This document shows positions 1 to 8,781 of a stretch of 64,000 nt of DNA, one piece after another; within the stretch, counting starts at the first letter, position 1; the number at the start of each line of letters is the position of its first letter. Both the position numbers and the translations under genes were made by a program. The notes under the pieces were generated by a model, which saw only the letters and a list, made by a program, of their open reading frames with translations, made no database searches and was not told where the DNA came from. Location of the stretch: positions 62,001 through 126,000 of the forward strand of contig CAWADL010000026.1 of assembly GCA_963780825.1 (NCBI GenBank). The letters run 5' to 3'. The DNA is from Roseiarcus sp963780825 (GTDB taxonomy: Bacteria > Pseudomonadota > Alphaproteobacteria > Rhizobiales > Beijerinckiaceae).

Positions 1-1
1 A

Positions 2-211
2 AATCGCGGTGTTCAGTTGATGATGCGGACTACGCCCGAGGAAGGCGAGTTCATGGTCGTGTCCTACTGGGACTCGGTCGAGGCGATCAAAGGCTACGCC
101 GGCGCGGACTATACGCGCGTGCGCGACCTGCCGCGCGATGATGAATTCCTGATCGACAAAGAGAAGCTGGTCCGCCACTTCGATCTGGATGTGAATTTCT
201 GGCAGGGGTAA
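2..211 (+). CDS. ABM-like monooxygenase domain protein, 5'-truncated
   Basis: The reading frame is open from the first bases of the window, so the gene starts upstream. The visible 70 residues have the pattern of the C-terminal half of small antibiotic-biosynthesis-monooxygenase (ABM) proteins: a strand containing VVSYWDS, then an alpha-helix (VEAIKGYAG), then a basic/acidic stretch ending in a VRHFDL-like strand. Such proteins are small ferredoxin-fold dimers of varied function, from heme or quinone oxidation to no known activity. No catalytic residue can be assigned from this fragment. A family A palindrome pair follows about 20 bases after the stop. Confidence 0.55.
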   Translation, partial: NRGVQLMMRTTPEEGEFMVVSYWDSVEAIKGYAGADYTRVRDLPRDDEFLIDKEKLVRHFDLDVNFWQG

Positions 212-231
212 GTCGGCGCTCACCCGTCAAC

Positions 232-317
232 GGAGGGTCGGCCTCCACGCCGACCTTTTCCGCCACGCGCGGCCGGCCTTCGAGAGGGAGCCTCGTCGGC
301 CTGGAGGCCGACGCTCC
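232..317. repeat. Family A paired palindrome (REPIN-like)
   Basis: Two short palindromes in opposite orientation, outer ends GGAG...CTCC with cores like GTCGGCCTCCACGCCGAC and GTCGGCCTGGAGGCCGAC. It lies between two convergent genes. The same unit recurs at 2131-2191, 5758-5836 and 19325-19409, with a diverged copy at 52415-52490. Confidence 0.7.
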
Positions 318-324
318 GCGGGGG

Positions 325-1543
325 TCACGCCGGAACGATAGGCGCCTTGGTCTTGCGAAGCGCCTCGACCACGCGCGGATCGAAGTGCATGTGCGCCTGC
401 AAAAGCTCCGGCGGCGTCAGCGCCAGCCATTGGTTGAGCGACAGATCAGCATAATGGTTGCTCTTGAACAGCTCCAGAAATCGCAGCGGCTTCGAGCCGG
501 TATTCTCGACATAGTGTCCCATCGCGAACGGCACATAGCCGACGTCGCCGGCGCGGTAGTCGAAGGTGCGCGCCTGGCCTGAGGAGGCGAACACCGTCAT
601 GCGGCCCTCGCCCTCGATGTAATACTGCCATTCGTCGGCGTTCGGATGCCAATGCAGCTCGCGCATTGCTCCGGGCTCGAGTTCAACCAAAGCGGCGGCC
701 ATGGTTTTGCTGGCCGGGAAATTCTTCGAATCCGTGATGCGCACCGTTCCGCCCTTGGTGCGGATCGGCTCCTGGGCCAGCATTCTGTGGCTGAACGTCT
801 GCGCCACGGCCTCCGCGCCGCGCAGCTTGTCGGGCCCGAGCGGTCCCGGGCGTGGGGGCGGCGAAGATGTAGAGCTTTTCCGGCTCCGGCAATTCAGCGA
901 ATGCGTCAACCGGAACGCCGAAATTCTTGGCGAGAATGTCTGGCGGCGTGTGTTTGAACCAGTCGCTCAGCAGGAATGTGCTGTCCTCGTCGAAGGCGCC
1001 GCTGTCGAAGGCGAGCAGGAATTCGCAGCCGTCCGGTCCGAGGCCCTGGATCGAGTGCGGAATGCCTGAAGGGAAGTACCAGAGGTCGCCGACGCCGACG
1101 TCATCAACGAAACTGTGGCCTTCGGGGTCGATGGCGGTGATGCGCGCCGAGCCGTAGAGCATGTAGGCCCACTCGGCTTCTTTGTGCCAATGCAGCTCAC
1201 GAACGCCGCCGGCGTTGAGCCGCATGTTGACGCCAGCAATCGGCTTCGACACCGCGAGTTCTCTTTCCGTCACCTGCCGCGTCCAGCCGCCGCTGGATTG
1301 GCGGACATGCGAGTCGGCATAGGAAAAGCGCAGGTTGGGCAGTGTGCCGCGGTCGGTGGCGGGCGGGTTGAGGATGTCGGCGTTTTGCGCGGCGCGCGCG
1401 GGGTCCTTCGGGCCGGGGTCCGTGCCGCCGATGCCGGGGCTTCGGCTGGGCGAGGTCTCGTCGGCCTTGCCCGACGAGGCCGCCAATGCGCCGGCGCCTA
1501 ACGCCAAAGCGCCGAGAATGTCGCGCCGACTGGACGGACCCAT
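325..1543 (-). CDS. oxdC: Bicupin oxalate decarboxylase, exported, one frameshift
   Basis: Two cupin domains in tandem, each with the metal motif of the oxalate decarboxylase family: RELHWHKEAEWAYML in the first and RELHWHPNADEWQYYI in the second. The lid region of the first domain reads DEDST where Bacillus OxdC has SENST, so the glutamate that separates decarboxylase from oxidase activity is kept. The N-terminus (SSRRDILGALALGAGALA) looks like a Tat signal, implying periplasmic Mn-dependent conversion of oxalate to formate and CO2. The start at 1543 has GGAG eight bases upstream. The frame changes near 848, where a CCCGGGACC run needs one G fewer. The protein on both sides is otherwise intact, about 400 residues as expected, so this is probably a sequence error. 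Confidence 0.85.
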
Positions 1544-1585
1544 GCAAATCTCCGAGATTGGGCGCCTTCTCACGGGGAGGTTACG

Positions 1586-2122
1586 ATGAGCGGCGCCGGG
1601 GTTTCCTACCTATCCGGCCGCAAGCCGAACGCGCTCATCGTAATGGGCGTGTCGGGGAGCGGCAAGTCGACGGTCGCGCGCCTTATCGCCGAGCGGCTTG
1701 GCTACGAGATGCTTGAGGGCGACAGTCTGCATCCGCCCGAAAATGTCGAGAAGATGCGTCGCGGCGAGCCGCTGAACGACGATGACCGCGCGCCTTGGCT
1801 CGAACGGATCGGTGAGCGGTTGAAGCAGATCGGCGCTGAGGGGCGCGGGGTGGTGGCGACCTGTTCGGCGCTGAAGCGCGCCTATCGCGCGAAGTTACTC
1901 AGCGCGCGGCCAGATCTGGTGTTTGTTTATCTGAAGGGCAGCGAGGCGATGTTCGGGGAGCGCGTCAGGGCGCGGCATCACGAGTACATGCCGGCCTCGC
2001 TGCTGCAAAGCCAGTTCGCGACGCTGGAAGAGCCGGGGCAGGACGAACCCGCGATAGCTGTCGATGCGGGGCTATCCGCGGAGGCCGAGGCGGAAGCGGC
2101 CATGAAGGCGCTTGGTTTTTAG
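1586..2122 (+). CDS. gntK: Gluconokinase
   Basis: Phosphorylates gluconate to 6-phosphogluconate, feeding the Entner-Doudoroff or pentose phosphate route in the cytoplasm. The P-loop GVSGSGKST is at about residues 21-29. The family signatures follow: EGDSLHPPENVEKM, PLNDDDRAPWL, ATCSALKRAYR and HEYMPASLLQSQFATLEEP. The length of 178 residues fits the short thermoresistant/GntV-type kinases. The start at 1586 follows a GGGGAGG box. It is divergent from the oxalate decarboxylase gene, with about 40 bases between the starts. Confidence 0.92.
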   Translation: MSGAGVSYLSGRKPNALIVMGVSGSGKSTVARLIAERLGYEMLEGDSLHPPENVEKMRRGEPLNDDDRAPWLERIGERLKQIGAEGRGVVATCSALKRAYRAKLLSARPDLVFVYLKGSEAMFGERVRARHHEYMPASLLQSQFATLEEPGQDEPAIAVDAGLSAEAEAEAAMKALGF

Positions 2123-2130
2123 AGCGCCTC

Positions 2131-2191
2131 GGAGCGTCGGCGTCCACGCCGACGTTGCGCCCCACGACGTCGGCGTGGACGCCGACGCTCC
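2131..2191. repeat. Family A paired palindrome
   Basis: The clearest copy: GGAGCGTCGGCGTCCACG at one edge and its inverted partner ending GACGCCGACGCTCC at the other, with a short spacer. It sits between the convergent gntK and mntR-like genes and touches the stop codon of the latter, so it may act as a two-way terminator. Confidence 0.75.
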
Positions 2192-2649
2192 TATCTGCGC
2201 GCCTTCAAAAACCGCGCAAACGCCGCCAGCGTCGCTTCCGACGCATGATGCTCCATGCCCTCTGCATCAGCCTCCGCCGCCTCCGGCGGCACGCCGATGG
2301 CGCGGAGCGTGTCGACGACCAGCCGGTGGCGCGCGCGCACACGCTCGGCCAGGGCATGGCCGGCTTCGGTGAGAAACACGCCCCGATAAGGCCGCGACGT
2401 CGCCAGTCCCTCGCGCTTCAGCCGCGCAATGCTCTTCAACGCGGAGGGATGCGTCACTCCGAGCCGCTTCGCGATCTCGGTCGCGCGGGCTTCGCCGTGC
2501 GCGGCGTGCAGGTCGGCGATCAATTCTACGTAATCCTCGACCAGCGTCGCCGAGCGCGCGGCGCGCGCTTTTCCGAACCGCCGCGCCTGCGCGGGTTCGG
2601 TCGGCATCTCCAGCGCGACGTGCGACTGGCTGGCCGGCGCCTGCGGCAA
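2191..2649 (-). CDS. mntR: MntR-like DtxR/iron-dependent family repressor
   Basis: A 152-residue protein with the N-terminal winged helix of the DtxR/MntR family (EDYVELIADLHAAHGEARATEIAKRLGVTHPSALKSIARLKREGL) followed by the metal-binding dimerisation helices with the conserved HRLVVDTLRAIGVPPEAAEADAEGMEHH stretch. No C-terminal SH3 domain is present, as in MntR. TTG at 2649 is chosen as start because AAGGAG lies nine bases upstream. An internal ATG is an alternative. It is divergent from the Nramp-family gene and probably represses it when the metal is plentiful, via the palindrome at 2769-2784. Confidence 0.85.
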   Translation of the reverse strand: MPQAPASQSHVALEMPTEPAQARRFGKARAARSATLVEDYVELIADLHAAHGEARATEIAKRLGVTHPSALKSIARLKREGLATSRPYRGVFLTEAGHALAERVRARHRLVVDTLRAIGVPPEAAEADAEGMEHHASEATLAAFARFLKARR

Positions 2650-2758
2650 TCCGCAATCTCCTTGGCTAGAGCGCTGTTCGCGACTCTTGACTGAGCTTTA
2701 GCCGTGATCATCTCCGCGCGCAAAACCGCTACGCGCCTTGACGAGACAGTACAGCCTC

Positions 2759-2787
2759 TTGACATAAGTGTAGCCTAGACTACATTT
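2759..2787 (+). promoter_or_regulatory. Promoter of the Nramp gene with MntR-type operator
   Basis: A TTGACA -35 box at 2759-2764 and a weak -10 (TACATT) at 2781-2786 flank and overlap the palindrome TGTAGCCTAGACTACA at 2769-2784 (arms TGTAG and CTACA, core CTAG). A repressor bound here would block both boxes. The adjacent mntR-like gene is the obvious candidate. Confidence 0.6.
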
Positions 2788-2814
2788 CAACCGCTCGACT
2801 CCGCGAGGCTGCTG

Positions 2815-4161
2815 ATGCTGGATGTCGTCATGATTCCGCCGACCTCGCCGACGCGCGAGGATCTCCTACGCGCCCGCGACCGGCTCAACGTTGCCAATAC
2901 CCGCGCCTCCGGGCGCTGGGCCAAGCTCGCCTGGTTGCTGGCGGGGCCTGGCGTGCTGGTGATGCTCGGCGAAAACGACGGGCCGAGCATGGTCTCCTAT
3001 GCGACGACCGGCGCCAGCTACGGCGTCGGGTTCTTCGCGCCGTTCATCGTGCTGACCTTCCTGATGGCCTACGTGGTGCAGGAGATGACCGTCCGGATCG
3101 CGATGGCCACCCACCGCGGCCACGCCCAGCTGATCTTCCAGCGGCTCGGGCCGTTCTGGGGCTATTTCGCGATGGCCGATCTGGTGTTCGGCAATCTCTT
3201 GACGATGGTCACCGAGTTCATCGCGATCCAAGCCGGCGGGCTCTATTTCGGCGTCCCCGCCGCAGTGTCGGTTGGTATCGGCTTTATCGTGGTCGTCGCC
3301 TCGCTCGCGCTGCAGCGCTATGCGCTGTGGGAGCGCACGTTGATGACGCTTGCGGTTTTCAACCTGTTGTTTGTGCCCGCCGCGCTGCTGTCCCACCCCG
3401 ACGGCGCGGCGCTGGCGCACGCGCTCGGGACCTGGCGGCCGCTGCCTGATGTGATGGGCGCGGCTTTCTTCACGCTGATCCTCGCCAACGTCGGCGCGAC
3501 GGTGACGCCCTGGATGATCTTCTTCCAGCAGAGCGCCGCCGTCGATAAGGGGCTGACGCGCGCCGATCTCGCGCAGGGGCGCTTCGATACGGCGGCCGGC
3601 GCGTTTCTCGCAGCGATCGCCGCGATCGCGACGCTGGTCGCGGCGGCGCCGCTGTTTGCCGCGCATGTCGACGTTTCCCAATTCGCCAGCGGCGCGGATT
3701 TCGCGACCGCGTTGCAGCCGCTGATTGGGACGACCGGGGCGACCTTGTTTGCGCTTGGCGTGATCGAGGCGGGGCTGCTGGCGGCGATGACGATCTCGAC
3801 GTCGTCGTCTTACGCGTTCGCGGAAGTGTTCTCGTCCGCCCACAGCCTCAACCTCGATTTTCGATCGGGCAAACTGTTCTTCGGCGTCGCCATCGGGTCG
3901 GCGGCGATCGCCGGCGCGATTGTGCTGATCCCCGGCGCGCCGCTGCTCGCGCTGACGCTGACGGTCAATGTGATCGCGACCATGTTGATGGCGCCGGCGC
4001 TGCTGTTGTTGCTGGTGCTCGCCAACGATCGCGAGATCATGGGCGATCTCGCCAACGGGCGGCTCGCCAATCTCGCCGGCGGGACGATCGTCGTCCTCAT
4101 CGCGGCGATTGGCGCGGCCTACGGCGTCATCACCGCATTTCCCGGCTTGATTGGAAAGTGA
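2815..4161 (+). CDS. Nramp-family divalent metal transporter, non-canonical motifs
   Basis: A 448-residue polytopic membrane protein with about eleven hydrophobic segments and the overall Nramp pattern. The two metal-site motifs are not canonical: TM1 reads GENDGPSM where metal Nramps have DPGN, and TM6 reads TVTPWMIFFQQ where they have MPH. This places it in a divergent Nramp-related branch whose substrate may not be Mn or Fe. The linked MntR-like regulator and operator nonetheless point to a metal-responsive role. The start at 2815 has CGAGG nine bases upstream; a second ATG lies at 2830. A tiny membrane-protein gene overlaps its stop. Confidence 0.85.
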   Translation: MLDVVMIPPTSPTREDLLRARDRLNVANTRASGRWAKLAWLLAGPGVLVMLGENDGPSMVSYATTGASYGVGFFAPFIVLTFLMAYVVQEMTVRIAMATHRGHAQLIFQRLGPFWGYFAMADLVFGNLLTMVTEFIAIQAGGLYFGVPAAVSVGIGFIVVVASLALQRYALWERTLMTLAVFNLLFVPAALLSHPDGAALAHALGTWRPLPDVMGAAFFTLILANVGATVTPWMIFFQQSAAVDKGLTRADLAQGRFDTAAGAFLAAIAAIATLVAAAPLFAAHVDVSQFASGADFATALQPLIGTTGATLFALGVIEAGLLAAMTISTSSSYAFAEVFSSAHSLNLDFRSGKLFFGVAIGSAAIAGAIVLIPGAPLLALTLTVNVIATMLMAPALLLLLVLANDREIMGDLANGRLANLAGGTIVVLIAAIGAAYGVITAFPGLIGK

Positions 4162-4343
4162 TGCCTTTCGACGAAATAGCGGCGCTCGAGCGTGACCAAC
4201 TCGCGGCGGAAAAGCAGCGCCCGCTGCCGCGGGCCAAGGTCACGCGCGGCGTAATGCTGATGCTGCTGGCGCTGCGGATCTATGTGCTGATCGCCGTTCC
4301 CGTCGTGATCTACGCCTTCGTGCACGCGCTGCTGGCGGGATGA
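4161..4343 (+). CDS. Small single-pass membrane protein, coupled to the Nramp gene
   Basis: 60 residues: a charged N-terminal half (DEIAALERDQLAAEKQRPLPRAK) and one C-terminal membrane segment (VMLMLLALRIYVLIAVPVVIYAFVHAL). The ATG shares its A with the TGA of the transporter gene, so translation is coupled. I recognise no family. An accessory or stabilising subunit of the transporter is an inference from position only. Confidence 0.65.
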   Translation: MPFDEIAALERDQLAAEKQRPLPRAKVTRGVMLMLLALRIYVLIAVPVVIYAFVHALLAG

Positions 4344-4344
4344 G

Positions 4345-4431
4345 CTTTGTGCCTTCGTGAATCCCTTTGTGCCTTCGTGGTGAAGCCTTTTCACCACAAA
4401 GGCACAAAGATTTTCACAAAGGCACGAAGGA
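4345..4431. repeat. Family G long hairpin
   Basis: A near-perfect inverted repeat built from the words CTTTGTGCCTTCGTG and CACAAAGGCACAAAG with a loop GAAGCCTTTTC. It separates the small membrane gene from the convergent serine hydrolase and would form a very stable stem. A related copy is at 49381-49470. Confidence 0.75.
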
Positions 4432-4433
4432 AG

Positions 4434-5667
4434 TTAGTCGACGATCGCCCCGTACGCGATGGCGGCAAGATCTTGCTCGGGGAGATCGAAGCTCCATAGC
4501 GACTGCGTCATGAACACCCCGACGAGTTGTTCGACCGGGTCGACCCAATAGTAAGTCTTGGCCGCGCCCGCCCAACCAAACTCGCCGACCGAGCCCGGCT
4601 TTCCGGTCTGCCGCCACATCGAGCGCCACGCGCGAGCCGAGCCCAAAGCCGTAGCCGGGCGTCGGCAGGCCGTCGAGTTGCAGCGGCAGCAGGGAGAGCG
4701 GCAGATGATTGGTGTGCATGAGCGCGAGCGTCTTGCGCCCGATGATGCGCTTGCCCTCCAACTCGCCGCCGTTGCAGAGCATCTGCGCGAAGCGGAAATA
4801 GTCGCTGGTCGTGCCAAACAGGCCGTGGCCGCCGCGCTGGAACGTGTCGGGCGCATCGACCGGATAGGTCTTCGAGAGATCGACCTTCTCGTTGACGCCG
4901 CTCATCCAGTCGCCGACATATTCCGGGAGCGTCCGGTCGGATATGAAGGGGTCGCCGCGGCCATACATCGCGGCGAGTTGGCTTCGCCGGTTCTCGGGCA
5001 CGGTAAAGCCGGTGTCGGTCATGCCGAGCGGCGCGAAAATGCGCTCTTTCAGCGCCTCGGCGAGCGGCTTGCCGGAGATGACCTCGACCAACCGCGCGAC
5101 GACGTCGATGCCGACGCTATAGTGCCAGCGGGTTCCCGGATCGAAGGCGAGCGGCAGAGCCGCAATCTCATCAATCAACTCGGCGAGCGAAACCTTCGCG
5201 TCACCGAGCTTGCCGCCTCTGTAGAGCGGGCCGACCGGCGTTTCCGCCAACCAATGGTATGTCAAGCCGCTCGTATGGGTCATCACGTCCTTGATCATCA
5301 TCGGCCGCTTGGGCGGCCGTAGGCTGCCGTCGGCCTCGCGCACTTGGACGTTGGCGAAGGCGGGAATGTAGCGCGCGACCGGATCAATCAGACGAAAGCG
5401 TCCCTCCTCGTAAAGCGTCATCAGCGCCGTGCAGACGATCGGCTTGGTCATCGAATAGAGACGGAAGATCGCGTCCTGCGTCATCGGCAGGCCGGCTTCC
5501 TTGTCGCGCATGCCGTAGGCGCCGTCGTGCACGACGACGCCGCGCCGGGCGACGAGCGTGCGAATGCCGGTAAAGACGCCGCGATCGATATAGGATCGCA
5601 TGGTCGGCCCGATGCGCTCGAGCCGTGCGGGATTTATGCCGACTGATTTTGGGTTGGCTTGGGCCAT
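4434..5667 (-). CDS. Serine hydrolase (beta-lactamase/CubicO family), one frameshift
   Basis: A class C beta-lactamase-like hydrolase of the family VIII esterase type. The nucleophile motif S-x-x-K is SMTK (about residue 94), and the Tyr motif is HYSVG at about 185. The C-terminal part continues in another frame with GEFGWAGAAKTYYWVDP, the usual strand next to the active site. The shift lies near 4612, where GTGGCGGCAGACC needs one G less. Length after correction is about 410 residues, normal for the family. There is no signal peptide, so it is probably a cytoplasmic esterase acting on small esters. The start has an AGGAGG box nine bases upstream. Confidence 0.85.
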
Positions 5668-5757
5668 AAAGTGATCCTCCTATATACGTTCCGCAGTTCA
5701 ACCCGCGGCGGGTGCGCCTGCCGCGACGATAAGGCAGAACGCTTTTTACGCCAATTC

Positions 5758-5836
5758 GGAGCGTCGGCCTCCAGGCCGACGTTGCCAGCAAGCGGGCGTT
5801 CGCGGGTCGACACGTCGGCGTGGACGCCGACGCTCC
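5758..5836. repeat. Family A paired palindrome
   Basis: Edges GGAGCGTCGGCC and GACGCCGACGCTCC in inverted orientation. It lies in the 310-base gap upstream of gyrA and of the divergent hydrolase gene; the rest of this gap shows no gene. Confidence 0.7.
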
Positions 5837-5978
5837 GAATGGGCCGCCTCCAATTCGCACCTATTCGAATACGTTGATTTTCTTGTGGTTTTTGCGCGTC
5901 TAACGCCGCGTTCCCTGGTGGCGTCCTGCGTCGCTTTCCGCTAAAAGACCACAACCCGATTCTCCCCCGAGTCCTCCC

Positions 5979-8688
5979 TTGCCCGACACCCCTCCCGAAA
6001 AGCCGAACGACCCCTCCGACATCAAGCCCGTCTCGATCCTCGACGAGATGAAGCGCAGCTATCTCGACTACGCGATGAGCGTGATCGTCAGCCGCGCTTT
6101 GCCCGACGTGCGCGATGGGCTGAAGCCCGTGCATCGCCGCATCCTCTACGGCATGCACGAGCTCAATTTCACGCCTGACCGCGCTTACAACAAATCAGCC
6201 CGCACCGTCGGCGACGTGATCGGCAAATATCACCCGCACGGCGATCTCGCGGTCTACGATGCGCTCGTGCGCATGGCGCAGGATTTCTCGATGCGGGCGC
6301 CGCTGGTTGATGGCCAGGGCAATTTCGGCTCGATCGACAACGATCCGCCCGCGGCGATGCGTTACACCGAGTCGCGGCTGGAAAAGCTCGCGATGGCGAT
6401 GCTCGAGGACCTGGATAAGGACACCGTCGACTTCCGCCCCAACTACGACGAGAAGGAAACCGAGCCGACGGTGCTGCCGTCGCGCGTGCCGAATCTGATC
6501 GTCAACGGCGCCGGCGGCATCGCCGTCGGCATGGCGACCAACATTCCCCCGCACAATCTCGGCGAGGCCATCGACGGCGCGCTGGCGCTGATGGAAAAGC
6601 CCGACATGACGTGGGAGGATCTCATGGAGATCATCCCCGGCCCGGATTTCCCGACCGGAGCACAGATCGTCGGCCGCGCCGGCATTCGCTCGGCCTATGC
6701 CACCGGACGCGGCTCGATCATCATGCGCGCCAAGGTCCATATCGAGACCCTCCGCAAGGAGCGCGAGGCGATCATCGTCACCGAGGTGCCTTATCAGGTC
6801 AACAAGGCGGCGATGGTTGAACGCATCGCCGAACTCGTGCGCGAAAAGCGCATCGAGGGCATATCCGACATGCGCGACGAGAGCGATCGCGACGGCATCC
6901 GCGTCGTGATGGAGCTGAAGCGCGACGCGGTGGCCGATGTCGTGCTCAACCAGCTCTACCGCTTCAGCGCCGATGCAGACGAGCTTCGGCTGCAACATGA
7001 TCGCGCTGAACGGCGGCAAGCCGGAGATGATGACGCTGCGCGACATGCTGGTCGCGTTCCTCGAGTTCCGCGAGACCGTCGTCACGCGGCGCACCAAATA
7101 TCTGCTCAACAAGGCGCGCGACCAGGCGCATGTTCAGGTCGGCCTCGCCATCGCCGTCGCCAACATCGACGAAGTGATCCGACTGATCCGCACCTCGCCC
7201 GACCAGGGCGCGGCGCGCGAGGCGCTGATGGCGCGCGCGTGGCCGGCGCGCGACATGGCGCCGTTGGTGGCGCTGATCGCCGATCCGCGTCACGTGCTGC
7301 TCGACGACGGCACAATCAAACTGTCGGACACGCAGGCCCGCGCGATCCTGGAACTGCGGCTGGCGCGTCTGACGGCGCTCGGGCGGGAGGAAATTGCCGA
7401 GGCGCTCAACAAGCTCGCTGATGAGATCAAGGATTATTTGGACATCCTCGGCTCGCGCGCGCGCGTGCAACAGATAATGCGCGACGAACTGACGGCGGTG
7501 AAGACCGCGTTTGCCGACAAGCGCCGCACCGAGATCGTCGATTCCGACGCCGATATGGACGACGAGGACCTGATCCAGCGCGAGGACATGGTCGTGCTGG
7601 TGAGCCACGCCGGCTACATCAAGCGCGTGCCGCTTTCGACCTATCGGGCGCAACGCCGTGGCGGCAAAGGCCGCTCCGGAATGGCGACACGCGACGAGGA
7701 TTTCGTGGCGCGGTTGTTCGTCGCCTCGACGCATACGCCGGTGCTATATTTCTCGTCGCGCGGGCAGGTCTACAAGGAGAAGGTCTGGCGGCTGCCCTTG
7801 GCGGCGCCGCAGGCGCGCGGCAAGGCGCTGGTCAACATGCTGCCGCTGGAGCAGGGCGAGCGCATCACCACCATCATGCCGCTGCCTGAGGACGAGGCCG
7901 GCTGGGAGAAGCTCGACGTGATGTTCGCGACGACGCGCGGCACGGTCAGGCGCAACAAGCTTTCCGATTTCGCGCAGGTCAACCGGGCCGGCAAGATCGC
8001 GATGAAGCTCGACGAGGGCGAGGGCATCGTAGATGTCGCGGTGTGCTCGGAGAACGACGATGTATTGCTGACTACGGCGGTGGGCGTGTGCATCCGCTTC
8101 CCGGTCGAGGACGTACGCGTGTTCAAGGGCCGCGATTCCATGGGCGTGCGCGGCGTGACGCTCGCCGACGGCGATGCGGTGATCTCGCTGGCGATCCTGC
8201 GCCAGTTCGAGGCGACCGGCGACGAGCGGGTGGCTTATCTGAAGATGAGCCGCGCCATGTCGGGCGAGACGACGGCTGAGGGCGAGACGGAGGAGGGCGC
8301 GGCGGATGCGGCGGTCTCGCCGGAGCGTTACGCGGCGATGTCGGCGGCTGAGCAATATGTGCTGACGATCTCGGAGAACGGCTACGGCAAGCGTACGTCG
8401 TCGTTCGAATACCGGGTGACCGGGCGCGGCGGTAAGGGCATCGTCGCGATGACGGTCAATGCGCGCAACGGCAAGTTGGTGGCGTCGTTCCCCGTCGAAA
8501 ACGACGACGAGGTGATGTTGGTGACCGACGGTGGGCAACTGATCCGCTGCCCGGTCGATGGCATCCGTATCGCCGGGCGCGGGACGCAGGGCGTCATCGT
8601 GTTTGATACCGCCGAAGGCGAGCGGGTCGTGGCGGTGGAGCGGATCTCCGAGCCGGAAGGCGAGGCGGAAGAGGAAGACGGCGAATAA
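5979..8688 (+). CDS. gyrA: DNA gyrase subunit A, one frameshift
   Basis: Cleaves and rejoins DNA within the GyrA2GyrB2 supercoiling complex. The N-terminus (SILDEMKRSYLDYAMSVIV), the catalytic tyrosine in AAMRYTE (residue 129), the QRDR (GKYHPHGDLAVYDALVRMAQ) and the C-terminal beta-pinwheel with an acidic tail are all present. The residue equal to E. coli Ser83 is Leu (residue 90). The frame changes near 6968: the expected VLNQLYRF-(S/T)-PMQTSFG joins if one G is removed from AGCGCCGATG. GyrA is essential, so this is almost certainly a sequence error. The TTG start has only a weak ribosome site but matches the usual N-terminal length. Confidence 0.95.
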
Positions 8689-8698
8689 GGCGCCGCCC

Positions 8699-8770
8699 CT
8701 GGGACCGCGGACGTCCCGTCCGCTCTTTGGGTGGGTCAGGAGGGAGCGCGCGAGACGCGCGCGGTCCCAG
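8699..8770. repeat. Family B paired palindrome
   Basis: Inverted pair CTGGGACCGCGGACGTCCCG ... GAGACGCGCGCGGTCCCAG just downstream of gyrA and before the convergent membrane gene; likely also a terminator. Other copies or parts occur at 13555-13585, 13905-13959, 21519-21560, 27628-27722, 29700-29724 and 60885-60937. Confidence 0.75.
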
Positions 8771-8781
8771 TCGGCGCAGTC

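Noticed and set aside
6937..7421. Two overlapping genes at the gyrA shift
   Set aside because: The two frames are two halves of one GyrA; the frame-1 extension past 6990 is Arg-rich nonsense.
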